The position numbers were made by a program, and so were the translations under genes. 64,000 nucleotides of DNA from a bacterium M00.F.Ca.ET.205.01.1.1 (GTDB lineage: Bacteria; Pseudomonadota; Alphaproteobacteria; Rhizobiales; Rhizobiaceae). Below, in pieces: positions 17,347 through 26,221 of this stretch. Location: contig SRUQ01000006.1 of the NCBI GenBank assembly GCA_004791255.1, positions 124,001-188,000 on the forward strand. The letters run 5' to 3'. The first letter of the stretch is position 1. Each line of letters opens with the position of its first letter. Below the pieces are notes generated by a model. That model saw nothing but the letters and a program-made list of their open reading frames with translations, did not search any database and was not told the DNA's origin.

Positions 17347-18362
17347 CAATGGCAGAGAAAAAACGGCCGGCCGGACTGGCCGCGATCGACCGCGAAATGG
17401 CGCGCCAACACGCGGATGCGCTGGCCTCGTTTCGGCAGAACACGCAGGAGGCACAGAAGGTCGCCGCCTCGATCAGGCGGACGGGCCGGTTGTTGCTGCT
17501 CGGCATGGGCGGCTCGCATGCCGTTGGCCGCGCCGTCGAGCCGCTGTATCGCGCTCTTGGTGTCGAGGCGCTGGCCACCCCGCTGTCCGAACAGCTTGGC
17601 CAGCCGCTGCCGCTCGATGACCGCACCGTGATCGTCACCTCGCAATCAGGCGAAAGCGCCGAGGTCGTCAGATGGTTTTCCGAGGCAGGCGGCAGTTCCG
17701 ACATTTTCGGCCTGACGCTCGAAGCGAGTTCCTTCCTCGCCCGGACAGCGCCCTGCCTGGTCGGCGCCGGTGGCACCGAACTGGCGTTCGCCGCCACCCG
17801 CAGCCTGACCGTGACCTTGGCCCTACATCTGGCCGTCCTGGCTGCTTTGGGCGAGGATCCGGCCCCAGCGCTAGCCGTGCTCGAGGCCCCGCAGGATTGC
17901 GATGTCGCCGCGGCCCTCGCGGCGCTGAGCACCGTGGACACGGTCGTCACCTCCGGTCGCCGCTTGCAAGGCGTCGCAGAAGCCCTGGCGCTAGGCCTGA
18001 CCGAGTTGTCGCGGCTGCCTTGCTTCTCCCTCGAGGGCGGCCAGTTGCGGCACGGGCCGATGGAGATGCTCGGCCCGAAAATCGGCGTCGTCCTGTTTCG
18101 CGGCAACGACCCGACGGCGGAACTGGTGACCGCGATGGCGATTTCCGTGGTGGAAACGGGCGCGCCGCTGGTCATCTTCGATGCGTCCGGACTGGCGCCG
18201 GTCGCGGGCGCCGTCACGCTCTCGTTCAAGCCGGCCTCCGGCATGGCCGCCATCTTCGCCATGCTGCCGGTGGCGCAGCGCCTGATGATCGCCTTTGCCG
18301 ACAGCCGCGTCGACAATGCCGGCACGCCGGTGCGCACCACCAAGATCACCAGGAGCGAGTGA
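17343..18362 (+). CDS. SIS-domain sugar isomerase/deglycase-like protein
   Basis: The 339-residue protein has two SIS folds, as in GlmS isomerase, AgaS and FrlB. Visible landmarks are GMGGSHAVG near residue 57, the phosphosugar-binding TSQSGES near 99 and an LEGGQLRHGPMEML segment near 230 that carries the His-Gly-Pro of GlmS-like proteins. Such enzymes isomerise or deglycate amino-sugar or fructosyl-amine phosphates. With the PfkB kinase directly downstream (TGATG overlap), the pair resembles FrlB/FrlD, which use Amadori products; an AgaS-type role is the alternative. Confidence 0.82.
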   Translation: MTMAEKKRPAGLAAIDREMARQHADALASFRQNTQEAQKVAASIRRTGRLLLLGMGGSHAVGRAVEPLYRALGVEALATPLSEQLGQPLPLDDRTVIVTSQSGESAEVVRWFSEAGGSSDIFGLTLEASSFLARTAPCLVGAGGTELAFAATRSLTVTLALHLAVLAALGEDPAPALAVLEAPQDCDVAAALAALSTVDTVVTSGRRLQGVAEALALGLTELSRLPCFSLEGGQLRHGPMEMLGPKIGVVLFRGNDPTAELVTAMAISVVETGAPLVIFDASGLAPVAGAVTLSFKPASGMAAIFAMLPVAQRLMIAFADSRVDNAGTPVRTTKITRSE

Positions 18363-19300
18363 TGCATCCGCTCGCGGTGATCGGCAACGTCAATGTCGAC
18401 CTGATCGTCGGCCCGGTCGTCCCCTGGCCGACTGCCGGGACCGAGACCGTCGTCGACCATGACGATCTGCGCGTCGGCGGCCAGGCCGGCAACACCGGGC
18501 TTGCCTGGCAGGCGCTGGGCGTCGATTTCGAGATTGCCGCCAATGTCGGCGACGACCAGTTCGGCCACTGGCTGCGCGAAGCGTTCGGCCCTCGCGCCTA
18601 CAAATGGCCGGTGCGTTCCGAGAGCACGACGCTCTCGGTTGGCATGACCCATCCCGACGGCGAAAGGACGTTTTTCACCACCCGAGGGCACTTGCCCCGC
18701 TTCAGCCTGGCCGACGTGTTGTCCGTGCTCGAGGGCAAGCGGCTCGCCGGCGGCTACGCGCTCCTGTGCGGCTCCTTCCTCACCGACGATCTCACCCGCG
18801 ACTACGAGGCGTTCTTCGACTGGGCTGATGGCCACGACATCGCCGTGGCGCTGGACACCGGCTGGCCGATGCAGGGCTGGACACCGGCCAACTGCAAGGC
18901 GGCGCGGGCATGGCTGGCGCGCTGCGACCTGGCGTTGTTCAACGAGGTCGAGACGGTGACGCTGGCCGGCACGCCCGACCCGGCCGACGCTGCGCGGCAA
19001 ATCCAATCCTTGATGAAGAAGGGGGCTACCGCTGTCGTCAAGCGCGGCCCGGAAGGAGCCATCGCGGTCGGCCAGGCCGGAACGCTGGTCACGGCGGCCG
19101 CGCCCGACGTCAAGGTCGTCGACACGATCGGTGCCGGCGATGTCTTCAACGCCGCCTTCCTGGCGGCGCTGGCGCAGGACCAGCCGCTGACCGCGGCGCT
19201 GGAGGCCGCAACGCGAGTGGCGTCGCGCGCCATATCAACCTTGCCCCGCAACTATGGCGGGCCCATGCATTTCGAGGTAGCCACGCATGAGCGCGCTTGA
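18362..19300 (+). CDS. PfkB-family carbohydrate kinase
   Basis: The 312-residue ribokinase-like protein has an N-terminal GNVNVDLIVG, the sugar-binding GGQAGNTGLA region near residue 40 and the C-terminal catalytic TIGAGDVFNAAF, where Asp is the expected base. It should phosphorylate the sugar brought in by the ABC system, giving the substrate of the SIS-domain protein. It overlaps the ATPase gene by 14 bases and is tightly coupled to the SIS gene. Confidence 0.88.
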   Translation: MHPLAVIGNVNVDLIVGPVVPWPTAGTETVVDHDDLRVGGQAGNTGLAWQALGVDFEIAANVGDDQFGHWLREAFGPRAYKWPVRSESTTLSVGMTHPDGERTFFTTRGHLPRFSLADVLSVLEGKRLAGGYALLCGSFLTDDLTRDYEAFFDWADGHDIAVALDTGWPMQGWTPANCKAARAWLARCDLALFNEVETVTLAGTPDPADAARQIQSLMKKGATAVVKRGPEGAIAVGQAGTLVTAAAPDVKVVDTIGAGDVFNAAFLAALAQDQPLTAALEAATRVASRAISTLPRNYGGPMHFEVATHERA

Positions 19301-20372
19301 GATCCGCAACGTCCGCAAGAACTACGGCAGCGTCGAAACGCTGAAGGGCATCGACATCGCGCTGGAGAGCGGCGAGTTCCTGGTGCTGCTCGGCTCGTCT
19401 GGCTGCGGAAAGTCGACCCTGCTCAACATCATCGCCGGCCTCGCCGAAGCAACGAGCGGCGACGTACTGATCGGCGGTCGCTCGATCCTCGGCGTCCATC
19501 CCAAGAACCGCGACATCGCCATGGTCTTCCAGTCCTACGCGCTCTATCCGAACCTGACCGTGCGCCGCAACATCGGCTTCGGCCTGGAAATGCGCGGCGT
19601 CGCGGTGGCCGAGCGCGACAAGGCGGTGGCCGAGGCCGCGAGGCTGCTGCAGATCGAAAGCCTGCTCGACCGCAAGCCGAGCCAGCTTTCCGGCGGCCAG
19701 CGCCAGCGCGTCGCCATCGGCAGGGCGCTGGTGCGCAAACCGCAGGTGTTCCTGTTCGACGAGCCGCTCTCCAATCTCGACGCCAAGCTACGCCTGGAGA
19801 TGCGCACAGAACTGAAGCGCCTGCATCAGTTGCTGCAGACGACCGTGGTCTACGTCACGCACGACCAGATCGAGGCGATGACGCTGGCCAGCCGCATCGC
19901 CGTGATGCGCGACGGCAGGATCGAGCAGCTCGGCACGCCCGAAGAGATCTACAATGAACCAGCGACGCTCTATGTCGCCGGCTTTGTCGGGGCGCCGTCG
20001 ATGAACATGTTGAAAGCCGTCGTTGCCGATGGCAAGCTCGTCGTCGCCGGCTCCGATGTGCGCATACCCTTGCCGGCGCGCTACAGGACCTCCGCGCGTG
20101 AAGGCGCCGAGGTCGTCGTCGGCATCAGGCCGGAAGCGCTGCGTGCGGCGAACAGCACTGCGACGGATCTGTCGCTACCGGTGGAAATCGAGGTTGTCGA
20201 ACTGACCGGCCCGGAACTGGTCATCTCGGCCCGCATCGGCGCGCAGCGGCTGACGGCCTGCCTGCCGCCGCGAGCCGCGGTTGCCAAGGGCGAGACGCGC
20301 AGCCTCGCTTTCGATGAGGCGGCGCTTCGCCTGTTCGACCCATCGACAGGCATGGCCCTGCCGACAGCCTGA
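19287..20372 (+). CDS. ABC sugar transporter ATPase, UgpC/MalK type
   Basis: The 361-residue protein has Walker A GSSGCGKST near residue 36, the Q-loop, the LSGGQRQR signature near 133, Walker B VFLFDEP near 153 and the H-loop VTHDQ, followed by a C-terminal TOBE/OB regulatory domain (about 235-355). It energises the two permeases. As the last gene of the operon it is followed by an intergenic repeat rather than a clear T-tailed terminator. Confidence 0.93.
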   Translation: MSALEIRNVRKNYGSVETLKGIDIALESGEFLVLLGSSGCGKSTLLNIIAGLAEATSGDVLIGGRSILGVHPKNRDIAMVFQSYALYPNLTVRRNIGFGLEMRGVAVAERDKAVAEAARLLQIESLLDRKPSQLSGGQRQRVAIGRALVRKPQVFLFDEPLSNLDAKLRLEMRTELKRLHQLLQTTVVYVTHDQIEAMTLASRIAVMRDGRIEQLGTPEEIYNEPATLYVAGFVGAPSMNMLKAVVADGKLVVAGSDVRIPLPARYRTSAREGAEVVVGIRPEALRAANSTATDLSLPVEIEVVELTGPELVISARIGAQRLTACLPPRAAVAKGETRSLAFDEAALRLFDPSTGMALPTA

Positions 20373-20427
20373 AAATTGCGTCGCTGAATTCTACCCGCGC
20401 CGCCTCCCTGCGCGGGTGTCCGTCCTA

Positions 20428-20530
20428 GGGCAATTCCAGGAAAAGTGTGAAAGGGTTTTCCGTCCGGAATTGCGTCAAAACAAAGAGTTAGATTATTTCA
20501 CCGTTTCCGTGAAACGGTGAAATGCTCTAA
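20428..20530. repeat. rhizobial intergenic repeat, copy 2, with a perfect hairpin
   Basis: This has the same GCAATTCCAGGAAAAG start and GGAATTGCGTC/AAAACAAAGAG end as the copies near 9265 and 46843. It is extended by a perfect 13-bp inverted repeat at 20495-20523 (ATTTCACCGTTTC / GAAACGGTGAAAT, three-base loop). It lies between two convergent genes, and the hairpin may act as a two-way transcript end. Confidence 0.78.
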
Positions 20531-23500
20531 GCCCGTACCGCCAGAACCGCAGCCAGCGTCTCATCGAGAACGCCGACCAGATGATCGGCGTTGGCCCTGC
20601 TGAAGATCATCGGCGGGCGCATCTTCAGCACATTGTCGTTCGGGCCCTCGGTGCCGATCAGCACGCCGCGCGCCCTCACCCCGTCATTGATGCGGCGGGC
20701 AAGCGCCGTCGCCGGCGCCTTGCTCTTGCGGTCCTCGACTAGCTCGATGCCGAGGAACAGGCCCTGGCCGCGCACATCGCCGATAATCTCATAACGCTCC
20801 TGCAGCGCCTTGAAGCGGGCCACGAGATAGTCGCCGATCTCCAGCGCATTGCGCCTCAGCCCGTCGCGCTCGATCACGTCGAGCACCGCGAGCCCGGCGA
20901 CGCAGGACACCGGATTGCCCCCGAACGTGTTGAAGTACTCCATGCCGTTGTTGAACGAGGCTGCGATCTCGGAGGTCGTCACCACGGCCGCCATCGGATG
21001 GCCGTTGCCGATCGGCTTGCCCATGGTAACGATGTCAGGCGTCACGCCTTGCGGCTCGAAAGCCCACCAATGGCTGCCGACGCGGCCGAAGCCGACCTGC
21101 ACCTCGTCGGTGGCGCAGATACCGCCGGCGGCGCGCACCATCGCGTAGACTTCCTGGAGGTAGCCATCCGGCAGGAACACCTGGCCGGCGACGCTGGGGA
21201 TGGATTCCGCCAGGAACAGGCCCGGAGCCCGGCCTTCCCTCGCCATGGCGGCGATCTGCTCGGCGACGCTTTCGGCGAAGCGCTTTGCGTGTTCGTCGAC
21301 CGGCCATTCGGCGGGCGCATGATAGCTGTCGGGAATGGCAGCCTCGAACACATGCGGTGGGCGACCTTTGCCGCCCTTGCGCTTGTATTTGTAGGGGCTG
21401 AGATCGATCAATTCCTGCGTCGTGCCGTGATAGGCCCAGTCGAGCACGATCGCCTCATTGCGCCCGGTATGGGTCCGCGCCATGCGCAGCATCAAGCTGT
21501 TGGCCTCGCTGCCGGAGCAGGCGAAGGACGCCACGGACAGGCCTGCGGGAAGCGTCGCCGTCAGCCGCTCCGCATAGGTCACGATGGCATCGTGCAGATA
21601 GCGCGTGTTGGTGTTGAGCTTTGCCGCCTGCTTGGCGATCGCCTCGACCACATCGGGATGGGCATGGCCGAGATGGCAGACATTGTTGAAGCAGTCGAGA
21701 TAGGCGCGGCCGCGATCGTCGATCAGCCAGGCGCCTTCGCCGCGCACGAACTTGATCGGCTCGGAATAGGAGATGGAGAGATTGGGCAGCAGCGAGGCCT
21801 TGCGCGCCGCCACGATCTGCGGACGGGAGCGGCCGCTTTGGCGAAAGGTTTCGGGCGGAATGCCGGCAAGGTCGGCGGCATCGGGAAAGAGTTCCTTCCA
21901 CACGTCGAGATAGCGCTCCTCGCCGACACCGAGAATGTCGCGCGCCGGCAGGCTCGTATCCGTCGATATCTGGAAATGCAGGTGTGGCGCCCAGCCGCCG
22001 TTTTCCCTCGCCGCTCCCATCTCGCCGACAAGAGCGCCCGCCTCCAGACGGTCGCCGGCTTTGAGCCGCCGCCCCGCCTCATGCGCCATATGCCCCCACA
22101 AGGTGACGAAGGGCGGACAGCCCTGCGGCGCATGTTCCAGCGCCACCAGGCAGCCATAGCCGAGCGGATCCTCCTCGATCTGGACGCTCCTGACCGTGGC
22201 GGCGAGCGGCGTGTAAAGCCGCGTGCCCGCCGGCATGAAAAGATCGAGGCCGAGATGATTGGCGCGCCGCGCGCCTTCGACGAAGCGCGACTGGAAGATG
22301 TCGCTGGTATAGACCGTGCGCGCTTCGCCCCATGGGCCGATGCCGAGCGCAATGCCATGCTCGGCGCAATAGGCATCCCACCATGCGGCCGCCTCGTCGG
22401 GCCGCTGTGCCGCCGATGTCACCGTCATGGGATTGTGCGGATCGCCATAGGGCACCAGTGCCTTGGCAAGCGTCGCCGGATGGCGGTCGAGGATTGGCGC
22501 GAGCGTTGCCCTGTTTGCCGCGATCCAGCCTGTCACGGCGCGCGTGCCCGGAACGGCTTCAAAGCCGCAGGCGTGGCGCAGGATGGCGGTGGCGAAGCGC
22601 TGGTTCATCCTCCCGATGCGATTGAGCAGCCGCCAGGCCGGTGCTTCCGAGACAGAAAGGTATGGATTGTCGGCGGTGCGGTCCTTGCGTGCGGCCGACA
22701 GCGTCACCGAGGTGACGAGGCGCATTGCGATGAGGTCGAAGAGCAGATCGATCTCCTCTTCGCGCAGCGGATATTCGGCATGGAACCCGGCGGTCAGGCG
22801 GGCGGCGGCGCCGATCGGATCCGGCGCATCGAGGATGGCATAGGCGCAGGCGACGGCGACCTCGGCGATCAACACGCAGTGCAGCGCATCGCCGAAATCG
22901 ATCAGCCCGGCGATACGCTCCGGCCTTTCGGGATCGACGAGCACGTTCCAGTCATTGGCGTCGTTGTGGATCACCTGCGCCCGCAACGCCGGCAGCCGGG
23001 GCGCGACCTCGGCATCGAAATGATCAAGGAACCCTTCCAGCAGGGCACGGTCCTGTGCATCATCGACGTGATGCAGGCGCTGCCTTGCACCACCTGCCTG
23101 GCGAATGTCCCAGTCGAACGAACGCAATGCGCCGGGATGGATGAAGCCCTGAAGCGCGCGGTCGAGCCGGCCGAGCGCACCGCCCAGGCTCTCAAGCAAC
23201 GCCGGGGTGGTCTGGCTCTCGGCCAGCGGCCGTCCGGGAAGCCAGGACACCAGCCGCAAGGCATGGCTCTCGCCACCGGGGCTGGAGGCCTGCGCAAGCC
23301 ATGTTCCCTCGACCGTCTTCCTGAGGCGCGGCACGATCAGGTCGGGACTGCTGCGCGCGAGATGATCGAACAGCGCCGCCTGGAATTGGCTCTCGACGAT
23401 CGGCTCGCTGGCGTTGACGATCTTCAATATCCACAGCGAGCCGTCAGCCGCGGTCAGCTTGAAATTCTGGTCGCGCTCGCTGTCCAGCGGCGTCACCGTT

Positions 23501-23583
23501 CCGGTCACGCCGAAGTGCCGCGCGGCGAGGTCGACGGCCTGGCTTGGCGAGAAACGAGGCGCTGGGTGGGAAACGTCGGTCAT
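20527..23583 (-). CDS. three-domain fusion: APH-type kinase, M23 peptidase-like domain, class III aminotransferase
   Basis: The 1018-residue protein joins an aminoglycoside/hydroxylysine kinase-like domain (about residues 1-330; VIHNDANDWNVLV and IDFGDA are the catalytic and metal motifs), an M23/LytM-like domain (about 400-560; HLGLDLFMPAG and APHLHFQIS) and a PLP-dependent class III aminotransferase (about 590-1018; DEVQVGFGRVG and the PLP lysine region MGKPIGNGHP). The kinase plus aminotransferase parts match the logic of hydroxylysine kinase with phospho-lyases of the AGXT2L group, which phosphorylate and then eliminate phosphate and ammonia. The role of the M23 part is unclear. It is divergent from an Lrp regulator, which supports an amino-acid-like substrate. 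Confidence 0.88.
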   Translation of the reverse strand: MTDVSHPAPRFSPSQAVDLAARHFGVTGTVTPLDSERDQNFKLTAADGSLWILKIVNASEPIVESQFQAALFDHLARSSPDLIVPRLRKTVEGTWLAQASSPGGESHALRLVSWLPGRPLAESQTTPALLESLGGALGRLDRALQGFIHPGALRSFDWDIRQAGGARQRLHHVDDAQDRALLEGFLDHFDAEVAPRLPALRAQVIHNDANDWNVLVDPERPERIAGLIDFGDALHCVLIAEVAVACAYAILDAPDPIGAAARLTAGFHAEYPLREEEIDLLFDLIAMRLVTSVTLSAARKDRTADNPYLSVSEAPAWRLLNRIGRMNQRFATAILRHACGFEAVPGTRAVTGWIAANRATLAPILDRHPATLAKALVPYGDPHNPMTVTSAAQRPDEAAAWWDAYCAEHGIALGIGPWGEARTVYTSDIFQSRFVEGARRANHLGLDLFMPAGTRLYTPLAATVRSVQIEEDPLGYGCLVALEHAPQGCPPFVTLWGHMAHEAGRRLKAGDRLEAGALVGEMGAARENGGWAPHLHFQISTDTSLPARDILGVGEERYLDVWKELFPDAADLAGIPPETFRQSGRSRPQIVAARKASLLPNLSISYSEPIKFVRGEGAWLIDDRGRAYLDCFNNVCHLGHAHPDVVEAIAKQAAKLNTNTRYLHDAIVTYAERLTATLPAGLSVASFACSGSEANSLMLRMARTHTGRNEAIVLDWAYHGTTQELIDLSPYKYKRKGGKGRPPHVFEAAIPDSYHAPAEWPVDEHAKRFAESVAEQIAAMAREGRAPGLFLAESIPSVAGQVFLPDGYLQEVYAMVRAAGGICATDEVQVGFGRVGSHWWAFEPQGVTPDIVTMGKPIGNGHPMAAVVTTSEIAASFNNGMEYFNTFGGNPVSCVAGLAVLDVIERDGLRRNALEIGDYLVARFKALQERYEIIGDVRGQGLFLGIELVEDRKSKAPATALARRINDGVRARGVLIGTEGPNDNVLKMRPPMIFSRANADHLVGVLDETLAAVLAVRA

Positions 23584-23714
23584 TTGAAATCCGGTTCTGC
23601 TTTGTCAAAGCTTGGCACGGGCCTGAAAATCGGGCATCCGGCAAAGCGTCGGTTGTGCCGGCACAATGACGGCATTGCCCGGCACTTTAACGGAAGCGCT
23701 TGGAGCATCGACCA

Positions 23715-24155
23715 ATGAGGGAACTGGACGCCAAGGATCGGGACATTCTCGGCATCCTGTCGAAGGAAGCGCGCATCCCGCTGAAGACGCTTGCCGGGCG
23801 CATCGGCCTGTCGCGCAGCGCGACCAGCGAGCGCGTGGCCTCGCTGGAGAAGAGCGGTGTCATCAGAGGCTACCGGGCCGATATCGGCCAGATGGATGCC
23901 GGCGTGGTCCGCGCTTTCCTGCTTGTCACGCTGGTCCGCACACCGTCGATCGGCATTCTCGACCAGTTGGCGCGCTATCCGGAAGTGAGGCGCGTATCAT
24001 CGGTCAGCGGTCAGCTCGATCTCATCGTCGAGGTCGAGGTGCCGTCAATCGACAGGCTGAACACGGTGCGCGACCTCATCGCCACGCTTGGCGGCGTCGA
24101 GGACCTGACAACCGCCATCGTCCTGCGCCGCGATATCGAGCGCGCCGTCGATTGA
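23715..24155 (+). CDS. Lrp/AsnC-family regulator
   Basis: The 146-residue protein has an N-terminal helix-turn-helix (about residues 5-50; ILGILSKEARIPLKTLA and SRSATSERVASLE) and a C-terminal RAM effector-binding domain (about 65-140). The ATG is chosen because GGAG lies nine bases before it and LDAKDRDIL, the standard opening, follows; a TTG at 23700 would add five residues. It is divergent from the kinase-aminotransferase fusion across 131 bases and probably controls it in response to an amino acid. Confidence 0.9.
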   Translation: MRELDAKDRDILGILSKEARIPLKTLAGRIGLSRSATSERVASLEKSGVIRGYRADIGQMDAGVVRAFLLVTLVRTPSIGILDQLARYPEVRRVSSVSGQLDLIVEVEVPSIDRLNTVRDLIATLGGVEDLTTAIVLRRDIERAVD

Positions 24156-24196
24156 ATGCCCGGCAACAGCGTGGTGCTGGGCCTCGGTCAATCCGC

Positions 24197-24730
24197 TTAT
24201 TTGGCGATCTCCAGCAGGGACGACACCAGCAGCTGGCGCTCATCCTTCGACAACACATCGAACTCGAACAGGTTCATGCTGCGCATCCCCTCGATGGCGA
24301 GGTAGCAGACCAGCAGCGACTTCAGATCCGGCGTCTCGCCCTTCAGCCGTTCGAAAAGCTGCTGCTTGAATGTCTTGATCGGCGTCATGAAGTCGGGATC
24401 CTCGGCGATCGCCGAAAATATCCACGACGCCGACGGCTGCTTCTCCTCGCAGTCATTGGCCGACAGCTGGATATAGACCGCAAGCGGGTTTTTGTCCTTG
24501 TCATTGCCGTTGGCCGCTTCCAGCGCCTGCTCGAAGTCGTGCAGATAGCCTTCGACCAGGCCTTGCATCAATTTGGCCTTGGTCGGGAAATTGTAGAGCA
24601 GCCCGCCTTTCGACACGCCGGCGCGGCTGGCGACGGCATCCAGCGACAGGCTGCCGGGACCGGACTCCCGCGCGACATCGGCCGCCGCAGCGAGAATCTT
24701 CTCGCGCGAATTCTTTCTTCGGGCTCTCAT
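24197..24730 (-). CDS. TetR-family repressor of the adjacent efflux pump
   Basis: The 177-residue protein has an N-terminal TetR helix-turn-helix (about residues 5-50; SREKILAAAADVARESG and LDAVASRAGVSKGGLLYNFP) and a helical ligand-binding domain. The ATG follows a GGGAGGCGCC site; longer in-frame starts at 24742 and 24766 lack one. It is divergent from an RND pump operon, and a perfect TetR-type palindrome lies in the shared promoter, so it very likely represses the pump and perhaps itself. Confidence 0.9.
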   Translation of the reverse strand: MRARRKNSREKILAAAADVARESGPGSLSLDAVASRAGVSKGGLLYNFPTKAKLMQGLVEGYLHDFEQALEAANGNDKDKNPLAVYIQLSANDCEEKQPSASWIFSAIAEDPDFMTPIKTFKQQLFERLKGETPDLKSLLVCYLAIEGMRSMNLFEFDVLSKDERQLLVSSLLEIAK

Positions 24731-24759
24731 GGCGCCTCCCATCGCAAGCTTAGGCCCAA

Positions 24760-24788
24760 TTGACAAGACCGTCCAGACGGTACAGTAA
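24760..24788 (+). promoter_or_regulatory. efflux operon promoter with TetR operator
   Basis: A TTGACA -35 box (24760-24765) is followed by a perfect palindrome, ACCGTC-CA-GACGGT (24768-24781), that fills most of the spacer before a weak -10 near 24781-24788. A bound repressor would block polymerase directly. The site is about 90 bases upstream of the membrane fusion protein start and 38 bases from the TetR start. Confidence 0.75.
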
Positions 24789-24874
24789 GACCGCCATCAT
24801 TTGAAATCGGGACCTGCAGTCGATAGTGTCCCGATGTCCGAGCTTCGCGCCGGATTCCGACTGAGGGGACTTCC

Positions 24875-26221
24875 TTGTTCAAGCGCATACTCCGCATCTT
24901 CATCATCGCCGTGATCCTGCTCGTCCTTGTCGTCGTGGTCGGCGGTATTGTCGGTTTCAACTTCCTGCGCGACAACGGCATCAAGCAATACTTCGCCACC
25001 ATGAAGCCGCCGGCGGCGACCGTGTCGACGACCATCGCCAAGCCGTCGAGCTGGACACCGGGCGTCGAGGCGATTGGCACGGTCAGGGCCGTGCGCGGTG
25101 TCGATCTGACGGTCGAGACAACCGGCATCGTCAAGGATATCCTTTTCCACGCCAACCAGAAGCTGGCGGCCAATGCGGTCCTGCTGCAGCTCGACGATGC
25201 CGTCGAGCGCGCCGATCTCGAAGCGCAGAAGGCACAGGCCACCTCCGACCAGGCAGCATTTGCCCGGGCCATCGAGCTGCAGCGGCGCGGCGTCGGCACC
25301 GATGCGACGCTGGACGCCGCGCGCGCGGCCGCGAGCGCTTCCGCTTCGCAGGTCAACAGATTGCAAGCGGTGCTCGACCAGAAGCAGTTGAGCGCGCCCT
25401 TCGCCGGCACGGCCGGCATCCCGAAGATCGACATCGGCCAGTATCTGGCACCCGGCACCGCGGTGGTGACGCTGCAGGATCTCGACACGATGCGCGTCGA
25501 TTTCTCGGTCCCCGAACAGCAGCTTCCGCTGCTCAAGATCGGCCAGACGGTCCGGCTCGGCCTTGGCGGTGGTGATATGCCGTTCGCCGGCGCTATTCGC
25601 GGCATCGATCCAAAGATCGATCCGACGAGCCGGCTGGTGAACATCCGGGCCGAAGTCGCCAATCCGGACGGCAAGCTGACCCCTGGCCAATTCGTGCAGG
25701 TGCGCGTCGAACTTCCCGAGGAGCAGAACGTGCTGGCGCTGCCGCAGACGGCGCTGACCACCAGCCTTTATGGCGATTACATCTTCGTCGTGCAGCCGGC
25801 CAAGTCCGCCGAGGCGGCGCCCGCGGCAGCGGCCGACAAATCGGCGGATGCCAAGCCCGCCGACGCCATGAAGCCGGCGGCCGAGGTGGCCAAACCCGCC
25901 GACGCCAAACCGGCGGATGCCAAGCCGGCCGATACCAAGCCCGCCGACGCCAAGCCCGCCGACGCCAAGCCGGCCGACGCCAAGCCGGCCGCCGACGCGG
26001 CCAAGCCGGCGGAGGCCGAGAAGCCTGCGCTTGTCCTGTCGCAGGTGTTCGTCAAGCCCGGCCGTCGTACTGCCGGCATGGTCGAGATCATTGACGGGCT
26101 GAAGGCGGGCGATGAGGTCGTCACCGCGGGCCAGAACCGCCTCTTCAACGGCATGTCCGTCGCCGTCGACAACACCATCGACCCGACCAAATCGGCGAAC
26201 AAGCAGGCCGACCAGCAATGA
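24875..26221 (+). CDS. RND efflux membrane fusion protein
   Basis: The 448-residue periplasmic adaptor has an N-terminal membrane anchor (about residues 5-30), a lipoyl-like/hairpin region (about 70-170; LQLDDAVERADLEAQKAQ) and beta-barrel segments (VDFSVPEQQLPLLKIGQTV). It starts with TTG after GAGGGGAC. A repetitive Lys-Pro-Ala-Asp insert (about residues 315-385, built on the five-residue unit PADAK) interrupts the last beta domain between GDYIFVVQP and LVLSQVFVKPGRR, which is unusual. It overlaps the RND pump gene by four bases. No outer-membrane factor is encoded nearby, so a chromosomal TolC elsewhere is likely used. Confidence 0.9.
   Translation: MFKRILRIFIIAVILLVLVVVVGGIVGFNFLRDNGIKQYFATMKPPAATVSTTIAKPSSWTPGVEAIGTVRAVRGVDLTVETTGIVKDILFHANQKLAANAVLLQLDDAVERADLEAQKAQATSDQAAFARAIELQRRGVGTDATLDAARAAASASASQVNRLQAVLDQKQLSAPFAGTAGIPKIDIGQYLAPGTAVVTLQDLDTMRVDFSVPEQQLPLLKIGQTVRLGLGGGDMPFAGAIRGIDPKIDPTSRLVNIRAEVANPDGKLTPGQFVQVRVELPEEQNVLALPQTALTTSLYGDYIFVVQPAKSAEAAPAAAADKSADAKPADAMKPAAEVAKPADAKPADAKPADTKPADAKPADAKPADAKPAADAAKPAEAEKPALVLSQVFVKPGRRTAGMVEIIDGLKAGDEVVTAGQNRLFNGMSVAVDNTIDPTKSANKQADQQ
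25840..26015 (+). repeat. in-frame repeats encoding Pro-Ala-Asp-Ala-Lys units
   Basis: Short direct repeats of about 15 bp (GCCGACGCCAAGCC and variants) encode tandem PADAK units in the membrane fusion protein. Copies differ mainly at third positions (CCC/CCG, GAC/GAT), so most are not very recent, but the cluster at 25935-25985 is nearly uniform. Confidence 0.75.

Noticed and set aside
20998..23718. A 906-codon open frame opposite the kinase-aminotransferase fusion
   Set aside because: It is a shadow of the real gene: GC-rich codon bias leaves the antisense frame open. Its translation is Arg/His/Ala-rich and without family motifs.
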